Positions 18,616 through 30,320 are shown, counted from the stretch's first letter. The stretch: DNA of 64,000 bases from Dendrocalamus latiflorus (GCA_017311315.1 CM029642.1:12102596-12166595); one strand, 5' to 3'. Program-made: numbers and translations. The notes: generated by a model not told the origin, from the letters alone.

Positions 18616-21600
18616 ATGGTTAGTAATGAAATTTATTTTTTCTTTAATTGCATTACAATTTAGGTCTAAGTAATCCATGAGTGGTACGTTATTGAAGATG
18701 GTTAATTTGCAAAATTGTTGGTTATATAATAGCTGTTGTGTTTGCAATATGAATTGAGCTAGCAAATTAAGTCTCAATATAATAAATGTGGCCGGTATAT
18801 ATGTAGTTATAATTAGTTAATCTAGATTTTAATACTAAGTTGTTATATATGTACGTAACATAGGACCGAAGCTGGATGTATGCCGCGAGCCGTGTGAGTG
18901 AAGAGTACATTAATGGCGTTTCTGCTTTTATAAGAGCCGCTGAGGAGGATATGTTGAATAAGGGGGTGGAATATATGTGCTGTCCATGCACTGACTGCGA
19001 GAATTTGAAGATGTTTAAGAACCGAGGGCAAATTGAAACGCACTTGATTCGGAGGGGTTTCAAAAATGATTATACGTGTTGGACCAGTCATGGCGAAGTG
19101 AATGATCATATGCCGCTGGATGACATCGCCGGTGAAGTGAATGATATGCCCCCGGATGACATCGCCAGTGAAGTGAATGACATGCCGCCGGCTGATGTCG
19201 ATTGTGGCTCGGATTCGGATAGGTTGCACGATGATAATCTGGATCAGATGCTTCGTGATGTAGAAGAGAACTATGATGAGAGAGAGTATGTTAAATTCCG
19301 TGGCTTGATGGAGGACTCAGAGAAACCTTTGTACACGGGCTGCAAGTACACGAGGTTGTCGGCCGTGCTTGAACTGTTGAAATTGAAGGCAAGCAACGGT
19401 TGGTCCGACAAGAGTTTCACGGCGCTGCTAGGTCTTTTAGCGGACATGCTTTCGGAGGGAAATGAGTTGCCTAAAACCACGTATAAAGCCAAGAAGGTTC
19501 TTTGTCCGTTGGGAATGGAAGTAGAAAGAATACATGCATGCCCGAACGACTGTATCCTCTACCGTAAAGAGTATGCAAACATGCATGTATGTCCGGTGTG
19601 CAACGCATTCCGATACAAATGTAACAATCAATCAGATGATGGCGAGGGAACAGAGGCGAAGAAAGGACCTCCTGCTAAGGTGGCATGGTATTTTCCTATA
19701 ATTCCCCGTTTGAAAAGGTTTTTTGCAAATCCAAAGGAGGCAAAACTGCTGCGTTGGCACTCGGAGAAGCGCAATAAGGATGGAATGATAAGACACCTTG
19801 CTGATTCCGCACAGTGGAGAAACATCGATAGGAGTTTTGCAGAGTTCGGTGCAGAACCAAGGAATATAAGGTTTGGACTGAGTACAGATGGAATGAATCC
19901 TTTCAGTAGCATGAACAGCCGACATAGAACATGGCCCGTGACTCTCTGCATCTATAACCTTCCTCCTTGGTTGTGTATGAAGCGAAAGTACATTTTGCTG
20001 TCGATACTTATCCAAGGGCCAAAACAACCTGAGAATGATATCGATGTGTTCCTAGCACCGTTGGTGGAAGATCTAAAAGTGCTGTGGAACGAAGGGGTTC
20101 AGGTATGGGATGCATACAACCGAGAGAACTTCACTCTGTGCTTCTTATTATTCTGCACCATAAATGATTATACTGCCCTTAGTAACCTATCGGGCCATAG
20201 TACAAAAGGTGCCAAAGCTTGTACTCACTGTTTAGATGGTACCGAGAGTGTGTGGCTGAGACACTCACGCAAAATCGTCTACATGCGTCACCGCCGGTTC
20301 CTTCGGAGGGCTCACCCATACCGCAAGATGAAGAAACAATTTGACGGAGAGAAGGAAGACGGTTCAGCTCCAAGGCATTTAAGGGGACACGAGGTTTATG
20401 ATATGGTTAAGGATTTAGATGTTGTCCTCGGAAAGGGACGTAAATTGAGGGCTCATGAGAAGAACACCTGGAAGAAGAGATAAATATTTTGGGACTTACC
20501 TTATTGGGAGTACCTAGATGTTCGGCACTGCATCGACGTCATGCACGTAAAAAAGAATGTGTGCGATAGCTTGATTGGTCTCTTACTGAACATCCGTGAT
20601 AAAACAAAGGACGGTGTCAACACACGGCTTGACTTGGCTGACATGGACATCAGGCCTGAGTTAGCACCGACAAGCACTGATAATGGATGAACGTACCTTC
20701 CCCCTGCGTGTTACACTCTGTCCAAGGCTGAGAAAACAGAACTATGCCAGTGCTTGCATGGTGTCAAAGTTCCGTCTGGTTACTCTAGCAACGTGAAGAA
20801 ACTTGTTTCGATGCAAGATTTGAAGTTAAATGGCATGAAGTCTCATGTTTGTCATGTCCTGATGACACAGATGCTCCCTATTGCAATTAGAAATATTTTG
20901 CCGATCAAAGTCCGAGAGACAATCATGAGGCTATGTTATTTCTTTAACACAATTGCTCAGAAGGTCATCGATCCCGAAGGACTAGATGCTCTGCAGGACG
21001 AGGTGGTGATGACTCTATGTCACCTTGAAATGTATTTCCCTCCTTCGTTTTTCGATATCATGGTCCATCTCATTGTTCACGTTGTGTGGGAGATAAAAAT
21101 GTGCGGGCCCATATTCCTACGTAGCATGTACCCATTTGAGAGGTTCATGGGAATTCTCAAGTCCTATGTACGGAATCGTTCTCGGCCGGAGGGCAGCATA
21201 GTCGAAGGTTATGCAAGCGAAGAGGTTATTGAGTTTTGTGTCGATTATATGGCTTAGATTCAACCGATAGGTGTCCCTCAATCTCGTCATGAGGGGAGGC
21301 TGAAGGGTCTCGGAACTATTGGAAGGAAAGCAATCACTCCAGATATGGACACGTACACTCAAGCCCATTTCACGGTGTTGCAACACATGACTGAAGTGGC
21401 GCCTTATGTGGACCAGCACAAGGATGTGCTCCGGCAACAGAATCCAGAGCGGCCGGATGTTTGGATCATGAGACAACACAACCGTTGGTTCAACCAATGG
21501 TTGAAGGAGCAAATCGCTAGGAGCTCACCGAGTGAGACGCTGACATGGTTGGCAAAAGGGCCGACATTTACAGTTGTGACATGGCAAGGATATGACATAA

Positions 21601-22109
21601 ATGGGTACACATTCTATACGCAGTCTCAGGATGTCAAGATCACTAACCAGAACAGTGGTGTCCGCATAGATGCATTCAGTACCGATGGGTCGAGAAACTC
21701 GTACTATTGCTTCATAGAAGATATTTGGGAGCTCGACTATGTGGTTTTCAAGATCCCCTTATTTCGCTGCCGTTGGGTGCATCTCCCACAGGTGAAGGTT
21801 GACAAGTATGGTATCACGACCGTGGACCTCCAACGTGTCGGGTACAAAGACGAACCATTCGTACTCGCCAATCAAGTTGTTCAAGTTTTCTATGTAACCG
21901 ACCCGGCAAATAAGAAACGCCATGTAGTTCTTCATGGAAAAAGGAGAATTGTCGGAGTGGAGAATGTAGTGGACGAGGAGGAATACAATCAATTTGACGA
22001 GTTACCTCCTTTTGGAAATGGCATAAGGGTCGACGATGAACAACGTGACGAAACTAGTTACGTACGCATTGATCATGATGAAGGGCTAATTTTTAAAGGA
22101 AATAATTAA
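18616..22109 (+). pseudogene. CACTA-1 TNP2-type transposase, three nonsense codons
   Basis: DDE transposase of the Tnp2 family, which cuts CACTA ends. Order: transposase-associated N-terminal domain with Cys pairs (CPCTDCENL), Cys motif CPVCNAFRY, transposase_21 core with STDGMNPF, DUF4218 region (MYFPPSFFDIM, ERFMGILKSYVRN), and a DUF4216-type C-terminus (GKRRIVGVENVVDE). I place the start at ATG 18616-18618 directly before a GT donor, spliced to 18864, giving M-DRSWMY. The frame then runs to 22109 (about 1082 codons) but is stopped at TAA 20481, TGA 20688 and TAG 21255. CACTA-2 has sense codons at all three. No other disabling change is seen. Confidence 0.9.
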
Positions 22110-22402
22110 GCAAGTACAATAAGAATGTATATGTGAAAATGTGTGACAATTTTGAGATGTATATGTGAAAATGTGTGATGTAGTCAATTTTGAGATGTAT
22201 ATGTGAAAATGTGTGACAAAATGTATATGTGAAAATGTATGTGTATTGGCATTTATGTATATGTGATGTATATGTGTGAAGTACATGTGATGGTTGATAT
22301 GAATGCAGCTGGTTGGTGTTGTATATGAATGCAGTTGTTTGGTGGTGGATATGAATGCAGCTGTGGTTATTGGTGTTGTCTTAATAACTACAGTCGCAAA
22401 GG
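22110..22402. repeat. TNP2 3' region with TGTATATGTGAAAATGTGTG repeats
   Basis: The word TGTATATGTGAAAATGTG recurs several times at 22126-22240, with related GTATATGTGATG words after it and three ATGAATGCAG words near 22299-22357. The region is non-coding. A related set lies after the CACTA-2 transposase (54200-54550). Confidence 0.7.
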
Positions 22403-22595
22403 CTTATCACAGACGGTTCTGAACTTAGAACCGTCTGTGATATCAATATCACAGACGGTTCTAAGTTTAAAACCGTCTGTGATAGTATAACTATCACAGA
22501 CGGTTATAAACTTAGAACCGTCTGTGATATTTATCACAAACGGTTCTAAGTTTAAATATCACAGACGGTTCTAAGTTTAGAACCGTCTGTGATAA
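22403..22595. repeat. Internal ACAGACGGTT palindrome array upstream of the Ulp1-like gene
   Basis: Palindromes of ATCACAGACGGTTCTAA / TTAGAACCGTCTGTGAT type repeat about four times in the middle of the element. The array ends a few bases before the TATA box at 22602. CACTA-2 has the same arrangement at 54612-54708. Confidence 0.9.
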
Positions 22596-22601
22596 CCTCC
22601 C

Positions 22602-22612
22602 TATATATACTC
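22602..22612 (+). promoter_or_regulatory. TATA box for the Ulp1-like transcription unit
   Basis: CCTATATATAC is followed by CTCTGGCTAGGGTTTTCC, a wording shared with CACTA-2 at 54712-54735. About 100 bp of GC-rich leader follows. A 5' exon with a long intron up to about 25120 is implied but not proven. Confidence 0.6.
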
Positions 22613-22679
22613 TCTGGCTAGGGTTTTCCCTGTGTGCTGCGCAGTTATTCGATCTAGATCTAATTAAATCCCGAGCCCA

Positions 22680-22880
22680 TCGTCGCCTCCGCCTCCCCGA
22701 ACCCTCGTCGGCCGCCTCCCCGAGCCCCTCGCCGGCCGCCTCCGTCGAGCCCGTCGCCGGCCGCCTCCCCCGAGCCCCTCGTCGAGCCCGTCGCCGGTCG
22801 CCTCCCCCGAGCCCCTCGTCGAGCCCGTCGCCGGCCGCCTCCCCCGAGCCCCTCGTCGAGCCCCTCGCCGGCCACCTCCC
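22680..22880. repeat. GC-rich minisatellite in the Ulp1 leader
   Basis: Units of CCTCCCCCGAGCCCCTCGTC plus CGAGCCCGTCGCCGGCCG repeat about four times. CACTA-2 has a shorter, diverged version at 54770-54900. Open frames here are repeat artefacts. Confidence 0.8.
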
Positions 22881-22981
22881 CTCGATTACCGTCTGCATTG
22901 TGAGCACTTTCTGTGATGGACTAGGGTTTTGAGTATTGTGAGCAGTTTCTGTGATGGACTATGGTTTTGAGCATTGTGAGC

Positions 22982-23400
22982 ATTGTTTACTGCAGTAGCT
23001 TAATTAGTTTGCTATTTGGTACATATTACATTGGTACATTGTTTACTGCAGTAGCTTAATTAGTTTGCTATTTGGTACATTGTTTACTGCAGTAGCTTAA
23101 TTAGTTTGCTATTTGGTACATACTACATTGGTACATTGTTTACTGCAGTAGCTTAATTAGTTTGCTATTTGGTACATATTACATTGGTACATTGTTTACT
23201 GCAGTAGCTTAGTTTAATTTGCTATTTGGTACATACTACATTGGTACATTGTTTACTGCAGTTGCTTAATTAGTTTGCTATTTGGTACATATTACATTGG
23301 TACATTGTTCACTCCAGTAGCTTAGTTTAATTTGCTATTTGGTACATACTACATTGGTACATTGTTTACTGCAGTTGCTTAGTTTACATTGGTACATATT
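22982..23400. repeat. About 55 bp tandem repeat, seven or so copies
   Basis: The unit contains TTTACTGCAGTAGCTTAATT and TTTGCTATTTGGTACAT, with small indels between copies. It is non-coding, lies in the presumed leader intron of the protease gene, and is not present in CACTA-2. Confidence 0.9.
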
Positions 23401-23549
23401 ACATTGCTTGTTGTGTTAGTATATAATATAGGCACATAACCCCTCTCTCTGTCCACATCACCCCCTCCCTTCTCCCCCTTCCCTCTACTCCTCTCCTCTC
23501 TTCCTAACATTGAGCATCATGTTTCACTTTTCTTGCTTCCTCATCTTAT

Positions 23550-24140
23550 CATGTTTCACTTTTCTTGCTTCCTCATTTAGTAGTGGGACGGCCAAGATTA
23601 ATCTTGTGCAACCCTACAATTTGAGAGCACAAATTAACCAATCAAGGACCACTCTAGTGTATATGCCACATAGACCTTCAAGGGGCATGAAGTAAGTGAC
23701 ACACTCGAGTGTTCCCGTTCAATGAACCGGATACACTAGTTTGTGTCATGTTTCACTTTTCTTGCTTCCTCATTTAGTAGCGGGACGGCCAAGATTAATC
23801 TTGTGCAACCCTACAATTTGAGAGCACAAATTAACCAATCAAGGACCACTCTAGTGTATATGCCACATAGACCTTCAAGGGGCATGAAGTAAGTGACACA
23901 CTCGAGTGTTCCCGTTCAATGAACCGGATACACTAGTTTGTGTCATGTTTCACTTTTCTTGCTTCCTCATTTAGTAGCGGGACGGCCAAGATTAATCTTG
24001 TGCAACCCTACAATTTGAGAGCACAAATTAACCAATCAAGGACCACTCTAGTGTATATGCCACATAGACCTTCAAGGGGCATGAAGTAAGTGACACACTC
24101 GAGTGTTCCCGTTCAATGAACCGGATACACTAGTTTGTGT
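23550..24140. repeat. Three exact-length 197 bp tandem repeats
   Basis: Copies at 23550-23746, 23747-23943 and 23944-24140 are nearly identical. Each starts CATGTTTCACTTTTCTTGC and ends GATACACTAGTTTGTGT. A truncated copy of the start precedes them (23518) and a piece of the end recurs at about 24943-24997. A single 70 bp part (TAGCGGGACGGCCAAGATTA onward) is present in CACTA-2 at 55476-55545. Confidence 0.92.
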
Positions 24141-24249
24141 CATTTGCTTCATAGAACTTTGTTTAGAGACCTTGTAGTAATAGTATATGCCGACTACTGC
24201 CGAGATGTGATGTCCACTCCCACAATCCATCTTTTTCCTTCTTAAATGC

Positions 24250-24572
24250 AAGGCAATTTTATTACAAAAGTGCAAAAAAAAGACATTCCCAGATTCTTCG
24301 TGAGTAGCCGACATAGCCGACTTTTTCGGTGAGCGACTATCCATCTGCTTCTTCCCACTTCTTTTGTTCATCTCTGGTCTCTGGATCACGTACGCCAGTA
24401 GCGATGATTCTAAATCATCGCTACTGGCGTACGTGATCCAGAGACCAGAGATGAAGAAAAGGAGTGGGAAGAAGCAGACGGATAGTCGCTCACTGAAGAA
24501 GTCGGCTATGTGGCTGCTCACGAAGAATCTGGGAATGTCTTTTTTTTGCACTTTTGTAATAAAATTGCCTTG
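24250..24572. repeat. Long hairpin 1: inverted repeat with about 157 bp arms and 3 bp loop
   Basis: GGCAATTTTATTACAAAAG at the left is mirrored by CTTTTGTAATAAAATTGCC at the right. The two arms meet at GATGATT-CTA-AATCATC. I count about eight mismatches or indels over the arm. A transcript across it would be an extended double strand. Immediately after the right arm lies a 40 bp piece resembling the TNP2 C-terminal coding region. The hairpin is absent from CACTA-2. Confidence 0.93.
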
Positions 24573-24658
24573 AATTTTGCGGGAAAAAGAAGGATTGTCG
24601 GAGTGGAGAATGTTGTGGATGAGGTTCCCAGATAAAGAAATCTTGCGATTGTTGCAAA

Positions 24659-24922
24659 AGATACATGGACCATTTGGGTGGAAAGATGAACTGTTTCGTC
24701 AGGCGCATGACTGCCAATTCGAAGCATAGCATAGCATCCGAGGCACATCCGAGGCCTACTGCTGTGTCTTGAGGAATGCCACATCTGAAGACCAGCTCTT
24801 GGCATTCCTCAAGACACAGCAGCAGACCTCGGATGTGCCTCGGATGCTATGCTATGCTTCGAATTGGCAGTCATGCGCCTGACGAAACAGTTCATCTTTC
24901 CACCCAAATGCTCCATGTATCT
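24659..24922. repeat. Long hairpin 2: inverted repeat with about 123 bp arms and 18 bp loop
   Basis: GATACATGGACCATTTGGGT is mirrored by ACCCAAATGCTCCATGTATC, and the inner arms AATGCCA/TGGCATT flank an 18 base spacer at 24782-24799. There are very few mismatches. It starts 87 bp after hairpin 1. I recognise no coding content in the arms. Absent from CACTA-2. Confidence 0.93.
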
Positions 24923-25130
24923 AGCCAAAAAAACAGCAAATGAAGCAAGTGACATACTCTAGTGTTCCTGTTCAATGAACCGGATACACTAGTTTAGGGA
25001 CTTTGCTATTTGGTTTATAGTATTAGCAACTAAAGTAGGTGCTAAGATAGGCACATCACCCCCTATACTCCTCTCCTCTCTTCCAATTCAATATGATCAC
25101 TTTCTCATCTTATCTTAATAGACCCACAAA

Positions 25131-28104
25131 ATGAGCAACATGTCACCCGCGCATTCTTCAACATCATCGCCGGAGGCGTCCGCTCCAACATCAAGACACC
25201 AAGGAAGAGGGCTATCGAAGAAGCCTGAGGGCCGACAGACCATCACAGCGGTAAACGCATCTGGGGTCCCTATCCTTCCTCAAAAAGCGGTAAACGCATT
25301 CCGAACCATGGTCGGAATAGTTGCACGAGAACGAATTGAGATCACATACAATTCGTGGAAGAACGTGCCTGACACTCGGAAACGTGAGCTGTGGACCGAA
25401 ATTTTGGCATCGTTCGAGTTCCCAGAAGAACACCTGCACGCTGTGCAACGACAAACCTACCAAGCGGCGTGCAAAGCATGGAAGAACTTCAAGAGCACGC
25501 TTGTCAGGAAATACGTGGAGACGGACGAAACGCCTGTTCATAAATACCCATTCCTGGAACCACAATGGGAAGAGTTCAAGGCGATGAAGACGTCTGAAGA
25601 TTTCAAAAGTACAAGTGTGGCGCACAAGGCCCTCCGGGCAAAAAACACACACCCCCACAGACTTGGCACATCTGGGTATGCGGGTAAAATCCCGCAGTGG
25701 AGGAAGGAGGATGACCTGGCAGCTGCACAGGACATCGCCCTGCCATTTTCCAATATCCCGGATGACCGCGCTCGAAATTGGATTAGAGCAAGGTCTTCTA
25801 CAACGACATCGGGGGACGTCTCCTTTCAAAACCCTGCAGACCAGCAAGTGTCCCAGCGCCTGGTAAGATATCGATAGAACTACGTAGCTTGTAATTACTC
25901 CACAACTTCGTACGAATTGAAATGACATTTTGTGCTCTTGCAGGAAGAGCTGAGTTTTGAATCTACCTTGGGATCATTCCAGGGAACAAGGGAGAATGAT
26001 ATGCTCTCCGTGGCCCTGGGAAACAAGGAGCACCCAGGTCGTACGAGAGGCCTTGGGCTTTACGTTCCTTGGAAACATGGTTTCCAAGATGACTCCGGGA
26101 TGTATTGGCGTAGGAAGAGAAACAAAGCCGAGCGTGACGCACAGCTACGAGAAGAGATCAAGGAATCTCTTAGAGACGAGCTATTAGCTCAGATGGCTGA
26201 TGTAATCAGAGATGAGGTGCGGAAACAGACAGAAAGTCAGCAGGCCGCTACTGCCACTCCTGTGCTAGCTAGCCCGCACAACCATCCGAGTAGCTGCGCG
26301 TCCAATCCGACGCAAACCCAGGCCAAATTTCCTGTGGACGACATCCTGGTAATAATTATTATCTCTCGAATGCTTGCTCCATTGATAGGCCTATTCGAGT
26401 AGCTAATTTTGTATCGTTATGTAGAAGCCTACGAAGTGCAGGCTCCAAGTGAGATATGGCTCCATTCCCTTGTACGCTGCTTCGGGCCAGGCATATTCGT
26501 CTGGTATCGGGGCCATTGTGCACGGTCAAGCTTTAGCGCCAGGCTTCGCAGAAGTTAATGTGGATGGTGTGTATGTCAATTTTGAGGTGGTCCCGCTACC
26601 GAAGCCCCCCAACGACGAGATTGTGACTCTAGGACAGACCATTGAAACATTCATCCAGTGGCCCAAAAGCGACATCTCCCTAGAGGCTTCTTCACCGGTG
26701 GCAGGACCAGAAGTGCAGTGCGAACCACAGCAACATGCACTGGTGCCATCTCCACACGGGCAGTGCGAAGCAGAGCTACCTGCACCGGTGCTATCTCCAC
26801 GGGTGCTATTCTCGCCAAAGCAACTTGCACCGTCTGTACCATTACAGTCGACTACCATGAAGTCGACCTGCAGTCGAGGCAGTGGCCATGGCAAATCAAA
26901 GACGAAGGATGATGACGATATCTCGTACCTGCCATTGGCCCGCAAATTCGTGCTAGGCGAGCCGATGATATTCCCGAAAGAGCACCTCGCAAAGCTAGGA
27001 CTTGGTTGCCAAAGATTTCACATTTGGTATATGGAACAGTCCAATAGACCAGAGGTAGAACGGCGCTCAGGTATCATGGTCAAATTCAAGCCGGAACATT
27101 TCTTGCACGAAGTTCAGAAATGTGTCTTCCCGGTTACCTTTGACAATATATTTGATGTTTTCACGCTCAACGCTCTCGACGCCTCACTCGTTCGATGCTG
27201 GACGCTGTAAGTCTGTACAATCACAGTCTCTGTTCACGTAATACCGATATATGTCACAATTTTTTGCTTTTCTGTGTATATATATAGATTCATGCTGATC
27301 GAAGCTAGATCATCGAAATCACCAATTGGTTTCCTGGACCCACGCTTGGTCGCCATTGATACCATCAACGAGAATGCATCCTTCGTCGAGGACTATATTA
27401 CAAAAGCACTGCTAGCTCACCAAGATAAGGAATTTGTTCTTATGCCATACAATGAGAACTTCCATTGGATTTTAATTGTAATTATACCAAAATGGAACAA
27501 GGCTATATACCATGATTCTCTAAGTAAGAACAAATCCAAGTACACAGCTATCGCCGAAATACTCGATAGGTAAGTATATTGTACATTGTACTCTTTCTTT
27601 CCTTCCGAATGACTAATCTAACTTTTTCGAATAACGAAGGTCGTTCGTCACATACGTTCAACAAACAAGTGGCTCGATGACAGCTGCCAAGCCCTTGAAA
27701 CATGATCGCAATTTTTGGGTATTGGCTAGCTACACATTAATTAATCATATACAACACTTAGTAGTAATGCCACTTGATTTAACACATTCTATTTTTTGCA
27801 GTGCCACCAGCAGCAGCCGGGCAACACGTGTGGATACTACGTGTGCCACCATATGAGACTACTCCTTGATTCCAGCAAGATCTCCACTCCTAAGGTTTGT
27901 CAATCTTTCCACATTTATTTCATACATGTCAAGTTTTATATGTGCGCGCGTTGATATTCCTATCGACAGGCTGCGCCCATCTCTACATCTGCATTGAAAC
28001 AGCCAGATTTTGCAAAAATTCGAGGAGAGTTCATTTGGTTTTTGTGGAGTAAAGTCGTAAGATCAGATGGAGAGTTCCACTGCCCAGAAGATTTTTTATT
28101 GTAA
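25131..28104 (+). CDS. CACTA-1 Ulp1-like cysteine protease with transposase_24 domain
   Basis: Seven exons with GT-AG borders join in frame: 25131-25862, 25944-26348, 26425-27206, 27288-27569, 27640-27715, 27802-27894, 27970-28104; 834 codons plus TAA. Residues about 25-200 match the Ptta/En/Spm plant transposase domain (PF03004 type: NSWKNVPDTRKRELW, RNWIRARSST). A charged coiled stretch follows near 290-330, then a Pro/Ser-rich linker. The C-terminus is a C48 (Ulp1/SUMO protease) fold with His about 699 (FHWILIV), Asp about 716 (IYHDSL) and Cys about 769 (GNTCGYYVC). Such proteins accompany TNP2 in many plant CACTA elements; their role in transposition is unsettled. No disabling mutation is seen. 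The transcript probably starts near 22630. Confidence 0.88.
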
Positions 28105-28403
28105 TTCTAAGTGCAAATGCAGTGTAGATCTTTTACAATTGTGTATTTGTTAATGGATATTTTATTTCAATTCAATGAATTGATTTGCGAAATGGATGCT
28201 TTATGTTTGTGAAATGAAGTGCCTTGTCAATTGGATGTTTTATGTATGTGAAATGAATTGAGATGTGAAATGTATCTGAAATGAAATGAGATGTGTGAAT
28301 TGTATATGTTTTATGTCTGTGATTATCTGCTTGTTTCAGAGGGCATGGCTAGCATTTCCTGAGGCTAGCCAATAAACAGAAATATATTTAGGGGTTGAAG
28401 GGA

Positions 28404-28862
28404 ATATCACAGACGGTTTTTGAGTAAAAACCGTCTGTGATAGCTGATAATCACAGACGGTTTTCGGACCGTCTGTGATTATGAGCTATCACAGACGGTT
28501 TTTGAGTAAAACCCGTCTGTGATAGCTGATAATCACAGACGGTTTTGACTCAAAAACCGTCTGCGATAATAAGTATCACAGACGGTTTTTAACTCAAAAC
28601 CGTCTGTGATTATCAGCTATCACAGACGGTTTTGACTCAAAAACCGTCTGTGATAATAAGTATCACAGACGGTTTTTAACTCAAAACCGTCTGTGATTAT
28701 CATCTATCACAGACGGGTTTTACTCTAAAACCGTCTGTGATAGCTGATAATCACAGACGGTCCGAAAACCGTCTGTGATGACCTTCGATTATCACTGACC
28801 CATAAATACAGACGGTTCACAAAACCGTCTGTGATGACGTTTTCGAACCATCTGTGATGACC
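28404..28862. repeat. CACTA-1 right subterminal palindrome array
   Basis: About ten or more TATCACAGACGGTTTT / AAAACCGTCTGTGATA pairs, often in alternating orientation, fill the last 460 bp before the terminal repeat. Some copies carry single changes such as CTGCGAT. The array is denser than the one on the left. Confidence 0.93.
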
Positions 28863-28874
28863 TTTTCTGTAGTA

Positions 28875-29078
28875 TACAAAATAACCTGCTTCGGTTGCAG
28901 TTTTTCTTATTTCTAGGAGGGCTTGAGAGTCATAATAAGAAACTTAAACCCATCCAAACAGGTTTTAGCTTATCTCTAGAGTTTCTTAAAGAATCTTAGC
29001 CTACTTGAGAATCCTATACAGGTACTTAAGACTGGCTTCTGTTTGTGCATCATACGCGAACTACTCAGGAAAGCTAAG
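28875..29078. repeat. Duplicated host segment, copy A right part
   Basis: Continues the match to copy B (50223-50419) from ACCTGCTTCGGTTGCAG to GCGAACTACTCAGGAAA. Here the CACTA-2 insertion site is still empty: CAGGAAA runs straight into GCTAAGC. Confidence 0.9.
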
Positions 29079-29632
29079 CTATCCGATATATACTTGATTA
29101 ATTACAGAAAGTCAGAGGTGGTATTTTTAGAGTTTTGTTAGAGACCTCTATGTTTCGTAGCTCCAAAGTCAAACGTTTTAAATTTAATTCATTTTGTATG
29201 TTTCTGGAGAAGTGTAAATTAAATGTCAGATACTTTAGTAGTATTTGACTGAACAGCTATGTTGCTTATACATTTATCAGACTCTCCGAGTCCTAGAACG
29301 ATCCTGCCACAGTAGCCTCCAAACAATTCTAATGATATGGACGGCCTAGCAAATCTCTCGGTTCAATTCAGTATTCCTAGTTTTATTTTCTAATGTTTTT
29401 CTGCTCCGAATTTGTTTATAGTTTGATTTCTGTTGTGTTGCTTAATTAGCATATTTCCACATGTTCCTTGCTCGGCTTTCTATACTCAGGTGATCATGCA
29501 TTTGACTGTGTATACTGGAACCCTTGACATTAGCTATTCAACGCACGGCGCAATCAAGTCAACTTCCCATCGCGCTATATAGTTTCTTTACGGAGTACTT
29601 ATTTTCTCTAACTACGGTCAGAGGCGATGTGC
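29079..29632. other. Host intergenic DNA
   Basis: AT-rich sequence with no coding signal, RNA gene or repeat that I recognise. Confidence 0.5.

Positions 29633-30320
<688 letters not shown>

Larger units (their letters stand above)
17119..28874 (+). mobile_element. CACTA-1 DNA transposon, 11.76 kb
   Basis: The left end reads ACTACTACAGAAAGG and the complement of the right end reads TACTACAGAAAAGG, matching the CACTACTACAG start of CACTA-2. Subterminal arrays of ACAGACGGTT palindromes lie at both ends. It encodes a TNP2 transposase (broken), a Ulp1-like protease gene and a minus-strand 183-codon gene, and contains two long hairpins. The outermost bases (C on the left, GTG on the right) appear lost, so the 3 bp target duplication cannot be read. 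The empty site is preserved at about 50223. It probably cannot move on its own. Confidence 0.95.

Noticed and set aside
18876..20483. A complete 535-residue CACTA protein
   Set aside because: CACTA-2 shows the frame continues past this point; TAA at 20481 is a nonsense change in a longer transposase.
22512..22907. Gly/Arg-rich minus-strand frames in the CACTA-1 leader
   Set aside because: They are generated by the GC-rich minisatellite and are not conserved in CACTA-2.
24072..24551. 159-codon minus-strand frame over hairpin 1
   Set aside because: Its open state follows from the inverted repeat, where both arms encode the same words, and no domain is recognised. The similarity of its C-terminus to the 183-codon gene is reported as a finding and not as a separate gene.
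28404..28862. Regularly spaced palindromic repeats that look like a CRISPR array
   Set aside because: The repeats are inverted pairs with short or no spacers, lie at the ends of a CACTA element in a plant genome, and have no cas genes. They are transposon subterminal repeats.
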